Below, piece after piece: positions 53,363-62,438 of a stretch of DNA of 64,000 bases; position 1 is the first letter of the stretch, and each line of letters begins with the position of its first letter. Origin of the DNA: Dyadobacter sp. MSC1_007 (GTDB taxonomy: Bacteria > Bacteroidota > Bacteroidia > Cytophagales > Spirosomataceae). The translations under genes were made by a program, and so were the position numbers. The notes beneath the pieces are model-generated. The model ran no database searches. It was not told the DNA's origin and saw nothing but the letters and a program-made list of their open reading frames with translations. Location: the NCBI RefSeq assembly GCF_023667495.1, contig NZ_JAMOZL010000013.1, positions 186,001-250,000 of the forward strand, read 5' to 3'.

Positions 53363-54667
53363 TTACTCTTCGGATTCGTCCTGTTTTTTATGGTTAATAA
53401 CTAAAAGCTTATCAATCCGGCTGCGGTCCATATCGACCACCTCGAACTCAAAGTGTTTCCAGGTAAATTTTTCGCCGGTCTGTGGAATGTTTTCAAGAAT
53501 ATGCAGCACAAAACCGCCTAGCGTGTTAAAACCCGCCAATTCCCGGCGTTCGGTCTCATGCATATTTATACTGAAATATTGAAGGAAATCGTCAAAAGGT
53601 AGCTGCGCATCCACCAGATAGCTTCCATCATCCCTTCTGACAATCTCGGATGCTTCTTCAATGTCTTCGGAGATGTCCCCTACCAGCGCGTCCATGATGT
53701 CGTGCATGGTAACCACACCGAGCGTGCCGCCGTATTCGTCGACTATGATCCCGAAATAAACCCGTTGTTCCTTAAATTTTTCAAGCGCCTGATAGGCCCG
53801 GTTGCTTTCGGGCAGGTATACAGGGTCGCGTGCGATGACGTTTAGATTGGCCATTTGCGCTTCTATATCGGTTGCAATAAGGTCTTTCACATACACCAAC
53901 CCAACCACTTCATCTACTGTACCGCGGCAAACGGGGTAGATCGAATGACGGGAATCAAATATTTTAGCCTTGTTTTCTTCTACGGTATCATCCAGGTCGA
54001 GCCATACAATCTCCTGCCGGTTGGTCATTAGCGAGGTTACCTTTCTATCGCCAAGCTGAAATACATTGTGTACGATTTCCTGCTCGATCTCTTCGAAGAC
54101 ACCGCCCGAAGTTCCTTCCTGGATCAGGCTCTTGATTTCTTCCTCAGTTACCGCGTTCTCCGATTGTTTGATATTCAATAATCTGATAATCAAATCACTG
54201 GAAAAACCCAATAATGCAATGAACGGCGCGGTTGCTTTGGAAAGCAGGTTCATCGGGGTGGCCATTACCTTTGAAATCGCCTCCGGATTTGACATACCAA
54301 TCCTTTTCGGCACAAGCTCCCCGAGTACCAATGACAAGTAGGTTATCAAGACCAGTACGCAACCCACAGCCACTGAATGGCTGTACGGCAACAGCAAAGG
54401 AATAGAGGCAACGACCTTTTCAAAGTCGGAAGTGATATTATCACCACTATACATACCTGTTAGCAAACCGATCAGTGTTATACCGATCTGCACGGTGGAA
54501 AGGAATCTGGTTGGGGAGTTGGCGAGGTTCAATGCAGCTTTGGCGCTGGAATCGCCATTCTTTGCTGCTGCTTCAAGTCGGGATTTTCTGGATGAAACAA
54601 GTGCTATCTCTGACATGGAAAATAAGCCATTGACAAGCACCAAAAGTAAAATTATTAGGAGTTCCAA
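53363..54667 (-). CDS. CNNM/DUF21 and CBS domain protein (CorC/TlyC-like)
   Basis: The 434-residue protein has a DUF21 membrane domain (about 1-185, four membrane segments, NGLFSMSEIALVSSRKSRL and LVLGELVPKRIG), a CBS pair (about 200-325, MTNRQEIVWLD; GIIVDEYGGTLGVVT) and a CorC_HlyC C-terminal domain (about 340-425, YLVDAQLPFDDF). Members are linked to Mg2+/Co2+ export or gliding-motility-associated GldE. GldE is an alternative assignment that would fit Bacteroidota, but the next gene is pyrE rather than gldD. The start codon is followed at once by membrane helix 1. Confidence 0.9.
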   Translation of the reverse strand: MELLIILLLVLVNGLFSMSEIALVSSRKSRLEAAAKNGDSSAKAALNLANSPTRFLSTVQIGITLIGLLTGMYSGDNITSDFEKVVASIPLLLPYSHSVAVGCVLVLITYLSLVLGELVPKRIGMSNPEAISKVMATPMNLLSKATAPFIALLGFSSDLIIRLLNIKQSENAVTEEEIKSLIQEGTSGGVFEEIEQEIVHNVFQLGDRKVTSLMTNRQEIVWLDLDDTVEENKAKIFDSRHSIYPVCRGTVDEVVGLVYVKDLIATDIEAQMANLNVIARDPVYLPESNRAYQALEKFKEQRVYFGIIVDEYGGTLGVVTMHDIMDALVGDISEDIEEASEIVRRDDGSYLVDAQLPFDDFLQYFSINMHETERRELAGFNTLGGFVLHILENIPQTGEKFTWKHFEFEVVDMDRSRIDKLLVINHKKQDESEE

Positions 54668-54710
54668 GAACTGTTCATTTGTTACAAAGACAAATTTATC
54701 AATAATAATC

Positions 54711-54742
54711 TCTGCCTAAACTAAACTCTTTACTTAATTTTG
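54711..54742 (+). promoter_or_regulatory. Candidate promoter for the Nudix gene
   Basis: TCTG (54711-54714; one mismatch to TTTG) and TAATTTTG (54735-54742) are spaced by 20 bases, with the ATG at 54769. This fits the Bacteroidota pattern. Confidence 0.4.
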
Positions 54743-54768
54743 GCATCGATTCACGTACCCATTCTAAA

Positions 54769-55458
54769 ATGATCATTTTTTTCGACGACCGTCCAGTCAG
54801 AATTGTTCGGACAAATCAGCTGTCCGCTGCGGAAACTTCGCGTTTTGAACACATTGTGGACCTCCGGTTGGAAAAATTGCAGAGAAGCATGCTGACTGGT
54901 CACGTGTTATTCCTGAATTCTACAACAACGAGTGCTATTCAGGTTATTCAAATGCTTGAAAAAGCTTTCCCGAAGGAGGTGCTCTCCATTACCATGGCTA
55001 CGCGGGAAAAGGCAGAAGTTGAAGAAAAAATCAAAGGGCAATACAAGGTGATCAAGGCCGCTGGTGGCGTGGTTGTCAAGCAGGGAAAATGGCTTTTCAT
55101 GTATCGCCGCAAGATGTGGGACTTGCCAAAGGGAAAGCTTGATAAGGGAGAAAACTCAAAAACGGCGGCGATCCGCGAGATTGAAGAGGAAACCGGCGTT
55201 AAATCGGTGATCCGCGATAAGATATGCACTACCTGGCATACCTATTCATTAAATAACAGCCGAATACTGAAACGGACTAAATGGTACCTGTTCGATTGTG
55301 TGGACGACTCCCAAATGAGCCCGCAAGCCGAAGAGCAGATCGAAAAACTGGATTGGTATGACCCTGCGGAAGTTAAACCGCTGCTGATCAATTCATACAG
55401 CTCGATCCGATACGTTGTAGATAGCCTCAACCAGATACATAACCTGAAAGAATCCTAA
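54769..55458 (+). CDS. Nudix hydrolase with N-terminal extension
   Basis: The 229-residue protein has an N-terminal domain of about 95 residues that I cannot place, then a Nudix domain with a complete box (GKLDKGENSKTAAIREIEEE, TGV) starting near residue 124. It should hydrolyse a nucleoside diphosphate derivative or capped nucleotide. The N-terminal unit looks like a small alpha/beta domain (IVRTNQLSAAE, LTGHVLFLNS). It is divergent from the CNNM gene and ends in a terminator shared with coaD. Confidence 0.88.
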   Translation: MIIFFDDRPVRIVRTNQLSAAETSRFEHIVDLRLEKLQRSMLTGHVLFLNSTTTSAIQVIQMLEKAFPKEVLSITMATREKAEVEEKIKGQYKVIKAAGGVVVKQGKWLFMYRRKMWDLPKGKLDKGENSKTAAIREIEEETGVKSVIRDKICTTWHTYSLNNSRILKRTKWYLFDCVDDSQMSPQAEEQIEKLDWYDPAEVKPLLINSYSSIRYVVDSLNQIHNLKES

Positions 55459-55471
55459 TCACAGGCGTTTT

Positions 55472-55504
55472 AAATAAGCTTAACCTTCGTGGTTGAGCTT
55501 ATTT
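55472..55504. terminator. Bidirectional hairpin overlapping the coaD 3' end
   Basis: AAATAAGCTTAACC (55472-55485) pairs with GGTTGAGCTTATTT (55491-55504) around TTCGT, with one T/G pair. It lies 14 bases after the Nudix stop and includes the last codons and stop of coaD (55480-55482). It could terminate both transcripts. Confidence 0.65.
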
Positions 55505-55962
55505 AATTCTGAAAGTGAATATGGCAAGAAGTTATCGATGCCTTGCCCATAGCGGTGCAGATCACGGATAATGCTGGAACTGATCGGGGCCAAACTGGGA
55601 GATGTGATCAAAAAAACCGTTTCAATCTCTTCATACAAGTACCGGTTAACCTGCGAAATGCCGTTTTCGTATTCAAAATCGGTGGTATTCCGCAAGCCTC
55701 TTAGCAAAAACCTAGCGCCCAATTCGCGTGCAACGTGGGCCGTCAGATCATCATAGGTAACCACTATTACCTTAGATTGGCCCGCAAAAGTCCTCTCGAT
55801 CATTTCCTTCATCACATCCAGGGGGAAGTAGCGTTTTTTAGTCGCGTTGTTACCAATCCCGATGACAACCTTGTCAAAAAGCCTCAAACCGCGCAGGACA
55901 ATATCCTCGTGTCCCTTCGTAAACGGATCGAAAGATCCAGGAAATAATGCGATACGTTCCAT
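55480..55962 (-). CDS. coaD: Phosphopantetheine adenylyltransferase
   Basis: The 160-residue protein has the nucleotidyltransferase motif FPGSFDPFTKGHED, KKRYFP, LRGLRN and the ISSSIIRDL signature. It adenylates 4'-phosphopantetheine to dephospho-CoA, the penultimate CoA step. It lies 12 bases downstream of a DUF3822 gene, in an operon headed by a Nudix gene. The stop is inside a hairpin shared with the convergent Nudix gene. Confidence 0.95.
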   Translation of the reverse strand: MERIALFPGSFDPFTKGHEDIVLRGLRLFDKVVIGIGNNATKKRYFPLDVMKEMIERTFAGQSKVIVVTYDDLTAHVARELGARFLLRGLRNTTDFEYENGISQVNRYLYEEIETVFLITSPSLAPISSSIIRDLHRYGQGIDNFLPYSLSELNKLNHEG

Positions 55963-55974
55963 AAAATTGCGCGA

Positions 55975-56880
55975 TTAGGATGAAATCAGATAGGTATTGA
56001 ACAGCCCGAAATACCGGTGCCCCGGAACCTCCGCGCATTGGGCACTATATTTGAGGGTCGTCGGCCGGCTTCCCATATGCAAATGGGGGAAAAACCGCGA
56101 AAGCTCCTGAAAAGCGTCCGATGAAGCGGTGATCTCCCCGTAACAGAGAACCTTCATCTCCTCCGGCAGCAAATTAAGCTGGCTCAGCGTAAATAAGATA
56201 ATGTAGGCAAGCTCCTGGTTTTGAGCATATTTAAACCGGTTGCACAGCACGAGCTGCTGACTTTCAGTTACCACCAGTGTAAAATGGTCCTTTTCAAAGT
56301 AAATCGACATCATCCGGATTTCCTGGTGCTCGACGTGGTTGACCAGCGATCCGATCGCCAATGCGCTTGTCATATGGTAAAACGTCACGGCTGACGAGCT
56401 GAAATGGTTGACGACCCAGTCATACCACAGTTCCTGGATACTAAAAACGTTTTGCGCGTGCACGAGCGGAAGGTCGTGCCAAAGTACCTTTTCATGTTTT
56501 GAAACCGGATTGCCTAATGCAAACGAAAGGTATTCGTAGGCCGACTCGGGCTTAAACAACAGATTTGGCACCAATGTAAAAGCGTGGGAGCTCACTGTAA
56601 CCCTTACATTCTTCCAGTTATTAGGCGACCACGACAAATGCCCGCTGAATACCCTTTTCAACCGCTCGAAGATCTCTGTGGGTGTCAGGGCTGCTTCAAA
56701 GCTGTAATCTTCCAGCCAGATACATTCCATGTTCTCGTCCCGGACAATACAAAACCGGATACGCCGTTCGTCCAGCTCAATGCAAAGCGTGCAAAGCGGT
56801 ATGCTGGCTGCATCGAACGAGTTATCTCCCACCAAAAGGGTCGGGATAATTTCTATAACCTGGTTCTCGGGATTTGTCAC
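55975..56880 (-). CDS. DUF3822 family protein
   Basis: The 301-residue protein matches DUF3822, a Bacteroidota family of unknown function often found beside coaD. Its two-lobe alpha/beta pattern (two copies of strand-rich then helical segments, such as LCIELDERRIRFCIV and MMSIYFEKDHFTLVV) suggests an actin/hexokinase-like fold. No catalytic motif is clear. It lies between coaD and a Nudix gene with short gaps (12 and 15 bases), so they are one transcript. A function linked to CoA or to translation by context is guesswork. Confidence 0.8.
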   Translation of the reverse strand: MTNPENQVIEIIPTLLVGDNSFDAASIPLCTLCIELDERRIRFCIVRDENMECIWLEDYSFEAALTPTEIFERLKRVFSGHLSWSPNNWKNVRVTVSSHAFTLVPNLLFKPESAYEYLSFALGNPVSKHEKVLWHDLPLVHAQNVFSIQELWYDWVVNHFSSSAVTFYHMTSALAIGSLVNHVEHQEIRMMSIYFEKDHFTLVVTESQQLVLCNRFKYAQNQELAYIILFTLSQLNLLPEEMKVLCYGEITASSDAFQELSRFFPHLHMGSRPTTLKYSAQCAEVPGHRYFGLFNTYLISS

Positions 56881-56895
56881 TTATCGGTATTTTAA

Positions 56896-57459
56896 TTAAT
56901 CGTTGCTCCGCCCGTTTTCACCGGCAATATATTTATTCAATTCCAAAATTCCTGCCAGCGAAGTGATCTGGCTAAAAATCCGGTGGCGTTCTTGATCTGA
57001 GAATGCTGTCAGCTCCTCCCACGTCATAAACTGCACGTCACGGATGATCTGCCCGTCGGTTGTCAATTCAGGATCCGTCCCTGCACTGAGTGTCCCTTCA
57101 AAGGATTCTATCTCAAAAAACAGCTCAATTGCATGCAAAGGCGATTGAATATGCTCGTTGACAAACAACAACCGGCCTGGTTTCACAAAAAGACCTGTCT
57201 CTTCCCTGAATTCCCTCACCAATGCCTCGTGCGCCGTTTCACCAAACACGATCCCCCCTCCCGGCGGGCTCCAGAAGTAGCCATCTTTACCATACATGCC
57301 GTGATTCACAAGCAATATCCGGTTTTCCTGCAAGCATATGCCGCATACCCGGACCCTGACTGCGCCCCCGTACAGGTTGGCTATTTCATCGTTTAAAGTT
57401 TGCAAAGCCCGCTTTTTGAAGCGGCAAAGATAACCATCCTGCCAAATTTGGCAAGACAT
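56896..57459 (-). CDS. Nudix hydrolase
   Basis: The 187-residue protein has an intact Nudix box: GGIVFGETAHEALVREFREE then TGL, and GYFWSPPGGG before it. It resembles the ADP-ribose/dNTP pyrophosphohydrolase groups. An internal TTG at about residue 19 (57405) may be the true start, since the family often begins near LNDEIANLYGGAVRV. It heads the DUF3822-coaD operon. Its substrate is unknown, but a nearby CoA pathway is suggestive of a CoA-related one. Confidence 0.85.
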   Translation of the reverse strand: MSCQIWQDGYLCRFKKRALQTLNDEIANLYGGAVRVRVCGICLQENRILLVNHGMYGKDGYFWSPPGGGIVFGETAHEALVREFREETGLFVKPGRLLFVNEHIQSPLHAIELFFEIESFEGTLSAGTDPELTTDGQIIRDVQFMTWEELTAFSDQERHRIFSQITSLAGILELNKYIAGENGRSND

Positions 57460-57534
57460 AATTCCTCCTCACAGCCGCACTCTTCTCAAAAGTGCGCCCT
57501 GATTCATATAACGAAGTAGAAAATTTAGACACCC

Positions 57535-57975
57535 TCAGGAATACGGGCTGCCTGAAATGTAGCTTTCGAGCGTATTGATATGTTCCTTTTGTTCATTAAT
57601 GATCGCGGAAACGATATCGTTGATCGAAATAATGCCGATCAGCTGGCCATCACGATTCACTGGAAGGTGCCGAATATGCTTGTCAGACATGATCTGCATA
57701 CATTCTTCGATCTGCTGGTCCGTTTCAACAGTGATAACCTTGCTGGTCATTACGTCTCGGATCAGCGTATCCTTTGATCCGCGTCCTTGCAGGATCACCT
57801 TCCTGGCATAGTCCCTTTCGGAGAATATACCGATCAATTCATTATCTTCAAGTACCAAAACTGCACCAATGTTTTTCTCTGACATGAGTTCCAGAGCCTC
57901 AAACACTGTGTTGTCCTGCGTAACCGACCAAATCGCATTGACAGGCTTGTTGCCCATTACATGTTGTACCAGCAT
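57535..57975 (-). CDS. CBS domain pair protein
   Basis: The 146-residue protein is two CBS motifs only (about 10-65 and 70-135), with IGAVLVLEDNELIGIFSE and the second HIRHLPVNRDGQLIGIISI. Proteins of this size bind adenine nucleotides or act as small sensors. No partner enzyme domain is attached. It has a candidate promoter about 35 bases upstream and stands alone between Nudix and helicase genes. Confidence 0.88.
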   Translation of the reverse strand: MLVQHVMGNKPVNAIWSVTQDNTVFEALELMSEKNIGAVLVLEDNELIGIFSERDYARKVILQGRGSKDTLIRDVMTSKVITVETDQQIEECMQIMSDKHIRHLPVNRDGQLIGIISINDIVSAIINEQKEHINTLESYISGSPYS

Positions 57976-58011
57976 AGATGTTTAGGTTTGGGGATTTGAG
58001 ATAAAGGGATT

Positions 58012-58042
58012 CTAATATATGGATTGACGCATTAAAGTCCAA
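58012..58042 (-). promoter_or_regulatory. Candidate promoter for the CBS protein gene
   Basis: On the minus strand TTG (58040-58042) and TATATTAG (58012-58019) lie 20 bases apart, and the start codon follows at 57975. Confidence 0.4.
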
Positions 58043-58113
58043 TAAATTCTGAGTATATTTTTGTAAAAAACGAGGTTTTTGATATTCAAAATCCATGCGT
58101 TAGATTCGCTCCT

Positions 58114-59544
58114 ATGGAAACCGACAAAATTTTACCTTCCCAGCTTCTGCGTAAAAAATTCCCCTTCAAACCCACGGACGGCCAGCTTCGGTTCTTCGAG
58201 AAGACCAACGACTTTCTGGTCGAGGAGAAAGGACTGGAACGTTACCGGGACTGTTTTTTGCTCAAAGGTTATGCCGGAACCGGCAAAACGACCATCATTA
58301 GCACCCTAATTAAGGTACTCAAGAACTTTGGATACAAGTCGGTATTGCTTGCCCCGACGGGCAGGGCGGCGAAAGTAATGTCGGGATATTCCGAAAAAGT
58401 GGCTCTTACCATTCATAAGAAGATCTATAAACAGACCGCTGACGCATTCTCAGGAACCCTTACATTCCAAAGACAAAAAAATTACCACGACAACACGCTT
58501 TTCATTGTCGATGAAGCTTCGATGATTACAGATGAGGCCGATTTTGGAAGCCGCAGCCTGCTGGCCGACCTGGTTGATTTCGTATTTGAAAATCCGGGAA
58601 ACAAGCTCATGCTGGTGGGTGACATCGCGCAGCTGCCGCCGGTAGGCAAAGAACTCAGCCCTGCCCTTGACGGCGAGTATCTTGAAAGGACGTTTTATAT
58701 GTCTGTATTTCAGGAGGAATTAAAGGAGGTAATGCGCCAGGATGAACAGTCGGGTATTCTCTACAATGCTACCGAGCTTCGAAACCAGTTGGCGGCCGCT
58801 GAAAGGAGCATCCAGATCAATACCCGGCCTTTTCGCGATGTTTTTCGTATGACCGGCGAAAAACTCGAAGAAGGACTGCGTTATGCATATGACAAATATG
58901 GTCAGGAAAACGCCATTATCCTGACACGTTCCAACAAATCAGCTGTCCAGTATAACGAATACATCCGCCGGGTCATTAATTTCTCCGAAGACGAGCTCGA
59001 CGCTGGTGACCGGCTGATGGTTGTGCGCAACAATTATAATGTCCTTGATGAAGACTCGCCTGCCGGCTTTATTGCCAACGGGGACTTCGTGGAACTGCTC
59101 AAAATCCGTAAAACCCAGGAAATGCATGGATTCCGCTTCGCTGATGTCACTTTAAGATTGACCGACTACGAAAAACAACCCGAGTTTGATGCCAAGATAT
59201 TCATGGACACGCTTCACTCCCCATCCGCATCGATGTCAGCGGAGGACAACAAGAAGCTGTATGAAAGCGTCCAGCAGGATTATTTTTACATCAAATCAAA
59301 AAAAGACCGCGTCGAGGCGCTCAGAAAGGACCCGTTTTTGAATGCTTTGCAGGTAAAGTTCGCCTATGCGCTCACATGCCACAAGGCGCAGGGAGGACAG
59401 TGGAGCGCGGTTTTCATCGATCAGGGCTACCTTCCCGAAGAGCAGATCAATATAGAATTTGTGCGCTGGCTGTACACGGCCATCACGCGCGCTACCGACG
59501 AGGTTTTCCTGATGAATTTTCACCAGCAGTTTTTCAAGTCCTAA
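58114..59544 (+). CDS. RecD-like ATP-dependent DNA helicase (SF1)
   Basis: The 476-residue protein has Walker A GYAGTGKTT, the ATPase box FIVDEASMI, the QLPPVG motif, and a UvrD_C_2-type C-terminal part with TCHKAQGGQW and YTAITRA. It is shorter than RecD of RecBCD and lacks an N-terminal nuclease or OB extension. It belongs to the RecD2/TraA-like AAA_30 group and probably unwinds DNA during repair. Its stop lies two bases from the convergent sua5 gene stop. Confidence 0.92.
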   Translation: METDKILPSQLLRKKFPFKPTDGQLRFFEKTNDFLVEEKGLERYRDCFLLKGYAGTGKTTIISTLIKVLKNFGYKSVLLAPTGRAAKVMSGYSEKVALTIHKKIYKQTADAFSGTLTFQRQKNYHDNTLFIVDEASMITDEADFGSRSLLADLVDFVFENPGNKLMLVGDIAQLPPVGKELSPALDGEYLERTFYMSVFQEELKEVMRQDEQSGILYNATELRNQLAAAERSIQINTRPFRDVFRMTGEKLEEGLRYAYDKYGQENAIILTRSNKSAVQYNEYIRRVINFSEDELDAGDRLMVVRNNYNVLDEDSPAGFIANGDFVELLKIRKTQEMHGFRFADVTLRLTDYEKQPEFDAKIFMDTLHSPSASMSAEDNKKLYESVQQDYFYIKSKKDRVEALRKDPFLNALQVKFAYALTCHKAQGGQWSAVFIDQGYLPEEQINIEFVRWLYTAITRATDEVFLMNFHQQFFKS

Positions 59545-59546
59545 AA

Positions 59547-60563
59547 TCAGGCTGTAACCGAGGCTCTCTGCAATCGATCGTTAATGGCCAGGCCTAACCC
59601 CTGCATAGGCACCAGCTCTGCCCTTATTTCCCCAACCGGCATTGAATCCAGCTCCCTCAGATAGGCAAATAAATTGTGGGCTGCTTCTTTAAGATCGCCC
59701 TCCGGGCTTAATATGCGTTGGTAAGTCTTGTCAATTCCTTCGATGTATCGGTTGAACAGCAGGTAACCCGCATTGTCAGGCCCGCCTGCCAGTGCTTCCC
59801 GATGGTCCAAATGCAAAGGCTTGCGTGGCGCATAATGGCTTTTGAGCATTCCGGGTGCTTTGGGGTCTGAGGAAGAATGAGGCATCAGCACCACCGGGCC
59901 GATCACCGATTCAATTTCATTGATATCCAGCCCGCCAAGCCTGTAAACGATCACTTCATCATTCTCAAATCCAAGGATGGTCGATTCGATTCCTACTTCA
60001 CACTCGCCGCCGTCGAGAATGTAAGGTATCTTACCGCCGAGCTGCTGATCTACGTGGGCCGCTTTGGTAGGGCTGATGTAACCAAACGGATTGGCGCTTG
60101 GAGCTGCCAGCGGAAATGGTAGCTGGCGGAGCAGTTCGAGCAGCAGGGGGTGTTTGGGAATGCGCACCGCCACAGTATCGAGTCCTGACGTTACCAGATC
60201 AGGAACGATTGACTTTTTAGGCAATAATAATGTCAATGGGCCGGGCCAGAACTTTTGAGCCAGTTTTTTTGCCTTTTCAGGAAAATCCAAGACATAGATA
60301 GCCACTTTATCGACGGAGTCCGTATGGATAATAAGTGGATCAAAGGCGGGCCGGTTCTTTACCTCAAAGATCGACAGTACAGACTTCTCGTTGAGCGCAT
60401 TGCCCGCCAATCCGTATACTGTTTCGGTAGGAATGGCAACCAATTCGCCTTTTATGAGAAATTCTTTTGCGACGTTCAGATCGCTTCCGGTAGCTGCCAA
60501 GGTATTATTTGTTTGAAAAAACACAAAAATACAGCGATGCCGATGAAATCCGAACGATCTCAT
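59547..60563 (-). CDS. sua5: L-threonylcarbamoyladenylate synthase (Sua5 type)
   Basis: The 338-residue frame has an YrdC domain (IPTETVYGLAGNAL, KNRPAFDPLIIH, PSANPFGYISPT, ESTIL) and a C-terminal Sua5 domain (SSSDPKAPGMLKSHYAP onward). It makes threonylcarbamoyl-AMP for tRNA t6A37. The first 21 residues (to about 60503) look unlike the family; a TTG at 60500 (LAATGSDLNVAKE) may be the true start. It is convergent with the helicase gene, and divergent from the GMC gene. Confidence 0.9.
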   Translation of the reverse strand: MRSFGFHRHRCIFVFFQTNNTLAATGSDLNVAKEFLIKGELVAIPTETVYGLAGNALNEKSVLSIFEVKNRPAFDPLIIHTDSVDKVAIYVLDFPEKAKKLAQKFWPGPLTLLLPKKSIVPDLVTSGLDTVAVRIPKHPLLLELLRQLPFPLAAPSANPFGYISPTKAAHVDQQLGGKIPYILDGGECEVGIESTILGFENDEVIVYRLGGLDINEIESVIGPVVLMPHSSSDPKAPGMLKSHYAPRKPLHLDHREALAGGPDNAGYLLFNRYIEGIDKTYQRILSPEGDLKEAAHNLFAYLRELDSMPVGEIRAELVPMQGLGLAINDRLQRASVTA

Positions 60564-60669
60564 TTAGATTGTTTTTAAATAACTGGCAAAGTGTAAAAGT
60601 TGGCAACCTCTTACCCAATACCTCTTTATATTTAATGGTTAAATAGTACTATCTAAACAACCCTTTACT

Positions 60670-62409
60670 ATGTTTCAAATCAAAGAACAACCTGCCGTTT
60701 TCGACGTTGTGATCGTGGGCTCGGGAGCGGGAGGCGGAATGGCAGCTCATCAACTTGCCAAAGCGGGTGCCAAGGTGGCTCTTTTGGAGGCAGGCGGATA
60801 CTTCGACCCTGCTGATCCTAAATACATTACCCAGCTGAAATGGCCTTACGAGTCGCCGCGCCGCGGAGCTAGCAACCACCGCCCCTTCGGTGATTTCGAC
60901 GCTGCCTGGGGTGGCTGGGAAATTGAGGGAGAACCCTATACACGCAAAAACGGAACACAATTCGACTGGTTCCGGTCGCGGATGCTCGGTGGCCGTACCA
61001 ATCACTGGGGCCGCATTTCCCTGCGTTTCGGACCCAAAGATTTCAAAAGAAAAAGCATTGACGGCCTGGGCGACGATTGGCCGATCAGCTACGATGACGT
61101 AAAACCATACTACGATCAGGTAGATAAGCTCATCGGTGTGTTCGGAACTGTTGAAAACATGGATAATGAGCCGGATGGCATTTTCCTTCCCCCACCAAAA
61201 CCGCGTTTGCACGAGCTTTTCATCAAACAGGCGGGTAAAAAAGCAAATATCCCCGTAATACCTTCCCGTTTGTCGATCCTGACAAAGCCAATTAACGATC
61301 AGCGCGGGGTTTGTTTCTATTGCAGCCAATGCTCGCGTGCATGCCAGGCTTATGCGGATTTCTCTTCATCGTCAGTGCTTTGTATTCCCGCAGTGAAAAC
61401 CGGTAACGTAACCCTTATCAACAACGCAATGTGTCGCGAGGTGATCACCGATCAGACTACGGGCCTTGCAACCGGGGTTTCTTACATTGACCGTGAGAAA
61501 TTGACCGAGCACACCATCAAGGGAAAAGTTGTCGTTTTGGCGGCGAGCGCAGGAGAATCGGCAAGACTATTGCTTAACTCGAAATCAGCACGCCACCCGA
61601 ACGGACTGGCCAATTCGAGCGGCATCGTTGGAAAGTACCTGCATGATTCTACAGGAGCATCCCGTGGCGCATTTATGCCGCACATGATGGACCGCAAAAG
61701 ATACAATGAAGACGGTGTAGGCGGAATGCACGTGTATACCCCGTGGTGGCTGGACAACAAAAAACTCGACTTCCCAAGAGGTTATCACATCGAATACGGT
61801 GGCGGTATGGGTATGCCGAGCTACGGATTTGGTTCAGGAATCGAAAACCTTAATGGAAAATACCCTACCAAAGACGGTGTTACCAAGCAAGCAGGTGGCT
61901 ACGGAGCGTCTTTGAAGGAAGATTACCGCCGCTTCTATGGAGCCAACATCGGAATGGCCGGTCGCGGAGAGGCAGTTCCCGATATCAATAATTACTGCGA
62001 AATAGACCCGAATGTGGTCGATAAATACGGTATCCCGGTATTGCGCTTCCACTACAAATGGTCAGATTACGAGATCAAGCAGGCCAAGCACATGCACGAT
62101 ACATTTGAAGAGATGATCCACGCATTGGGCGGTATTCCTAACGGCCCAAAACCGGGTGCGGATACCAACTACGGACTTGCAGCCCCTGGGCGGATTATCC
62201 ATGAAGTTGGTACTGTGAGAATGGGTGATGATCCGAAAACTTCGGCGCTTAACAAATATTCGCAAGCACACGATGCCAAGAATGTATTTGTGGTTGATGG
62301 CGGCTCCTTTGTTTCGCAGGCTGATAAAAATCCAACCTGGACTATTTTGGCGCTGTCAATGAGAGCATCCGAGTACATTGTCAATCAGGTTAAACAGAAA
62401 AATATCTAA
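60670..62409 (+). CDS. GMC family oxidoreductase (sugar/alcohol dehydrogenase large subunit)
   Basis: The 579-residue FAD protein has the FAD loop VIVGSGAGGGMAAHQL, LLEAGGYF, MLGGRTNHWGRISLR and the C-terminal HEVGTVRMGDD with the catalytic NPTWTI region. A cysteine cluster at about 217-225 (CFYCSQCSRAC) could bind an iron-sulfur cluster as in fructose/glucose dehydrogenase large subunits. No signal peptide is present, so it probably follows its Tat-exported partner by hitchhiking. Its stop is 29 bases before the subunit 3 gene. Confidence 0.92.
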   Translation: MFQIKEQPAVFDVVIVGSGAGGGMAAHQLAKAGAKVALLEAGGYFDPADPKYITQLKWPYESPRRGASNHRPFGDFDAAWGGWEIEGEPYTRKNGTQFDWFRSRMLGGRTNHWGRISLRFGPKDFKRKSIDGLGDDWPISYDDVKPYYDQVDKLIGVFGTVENMDNEPDGIFLPPPKPRLHELFIKQAGKKANIPVIPSRLSILTKPINDQRGVCFYCSQCSRACQAYADFSSSSVLCIPAVKTGNVTLINNAMCREVITDQTTGLATGVSYIDREKLTEHTIKGKVVVLAASAGESARLLLNSKSARHPNGLANSSGIVGKYLHDSTGASRGAFMPHMMDRKRYNEDGVGGMHVYTPWWLDNKKLDFPRGYHIEYGGGMGMPSYGFGSGIENLNGKYPTKDGVTKQAGGYGASLKEDYRRFYGANIGMAGRGEAVPDINNYCEIDPNVVDKYGIPVLRFHYKWSDYEIKQAKHMHDTFEEMIHALGGIPNGPKPGADTNYGLAAPGRIIHEVGTVRMGDDPKTSALNKYSQAHDAKNVFVVDGGSFVSQADKNPTWTILALSMRASEYIVNQVKQKNI

Positions 62410-62438
62410 CATTTGGACCCTGTTCAAATCATCATCAT

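Noticed and set aside
60649..61329. 226-codon minus-strand frame
   Set aside because: Shadow of the GMC oxidoreductase gene; no recognisable motif.
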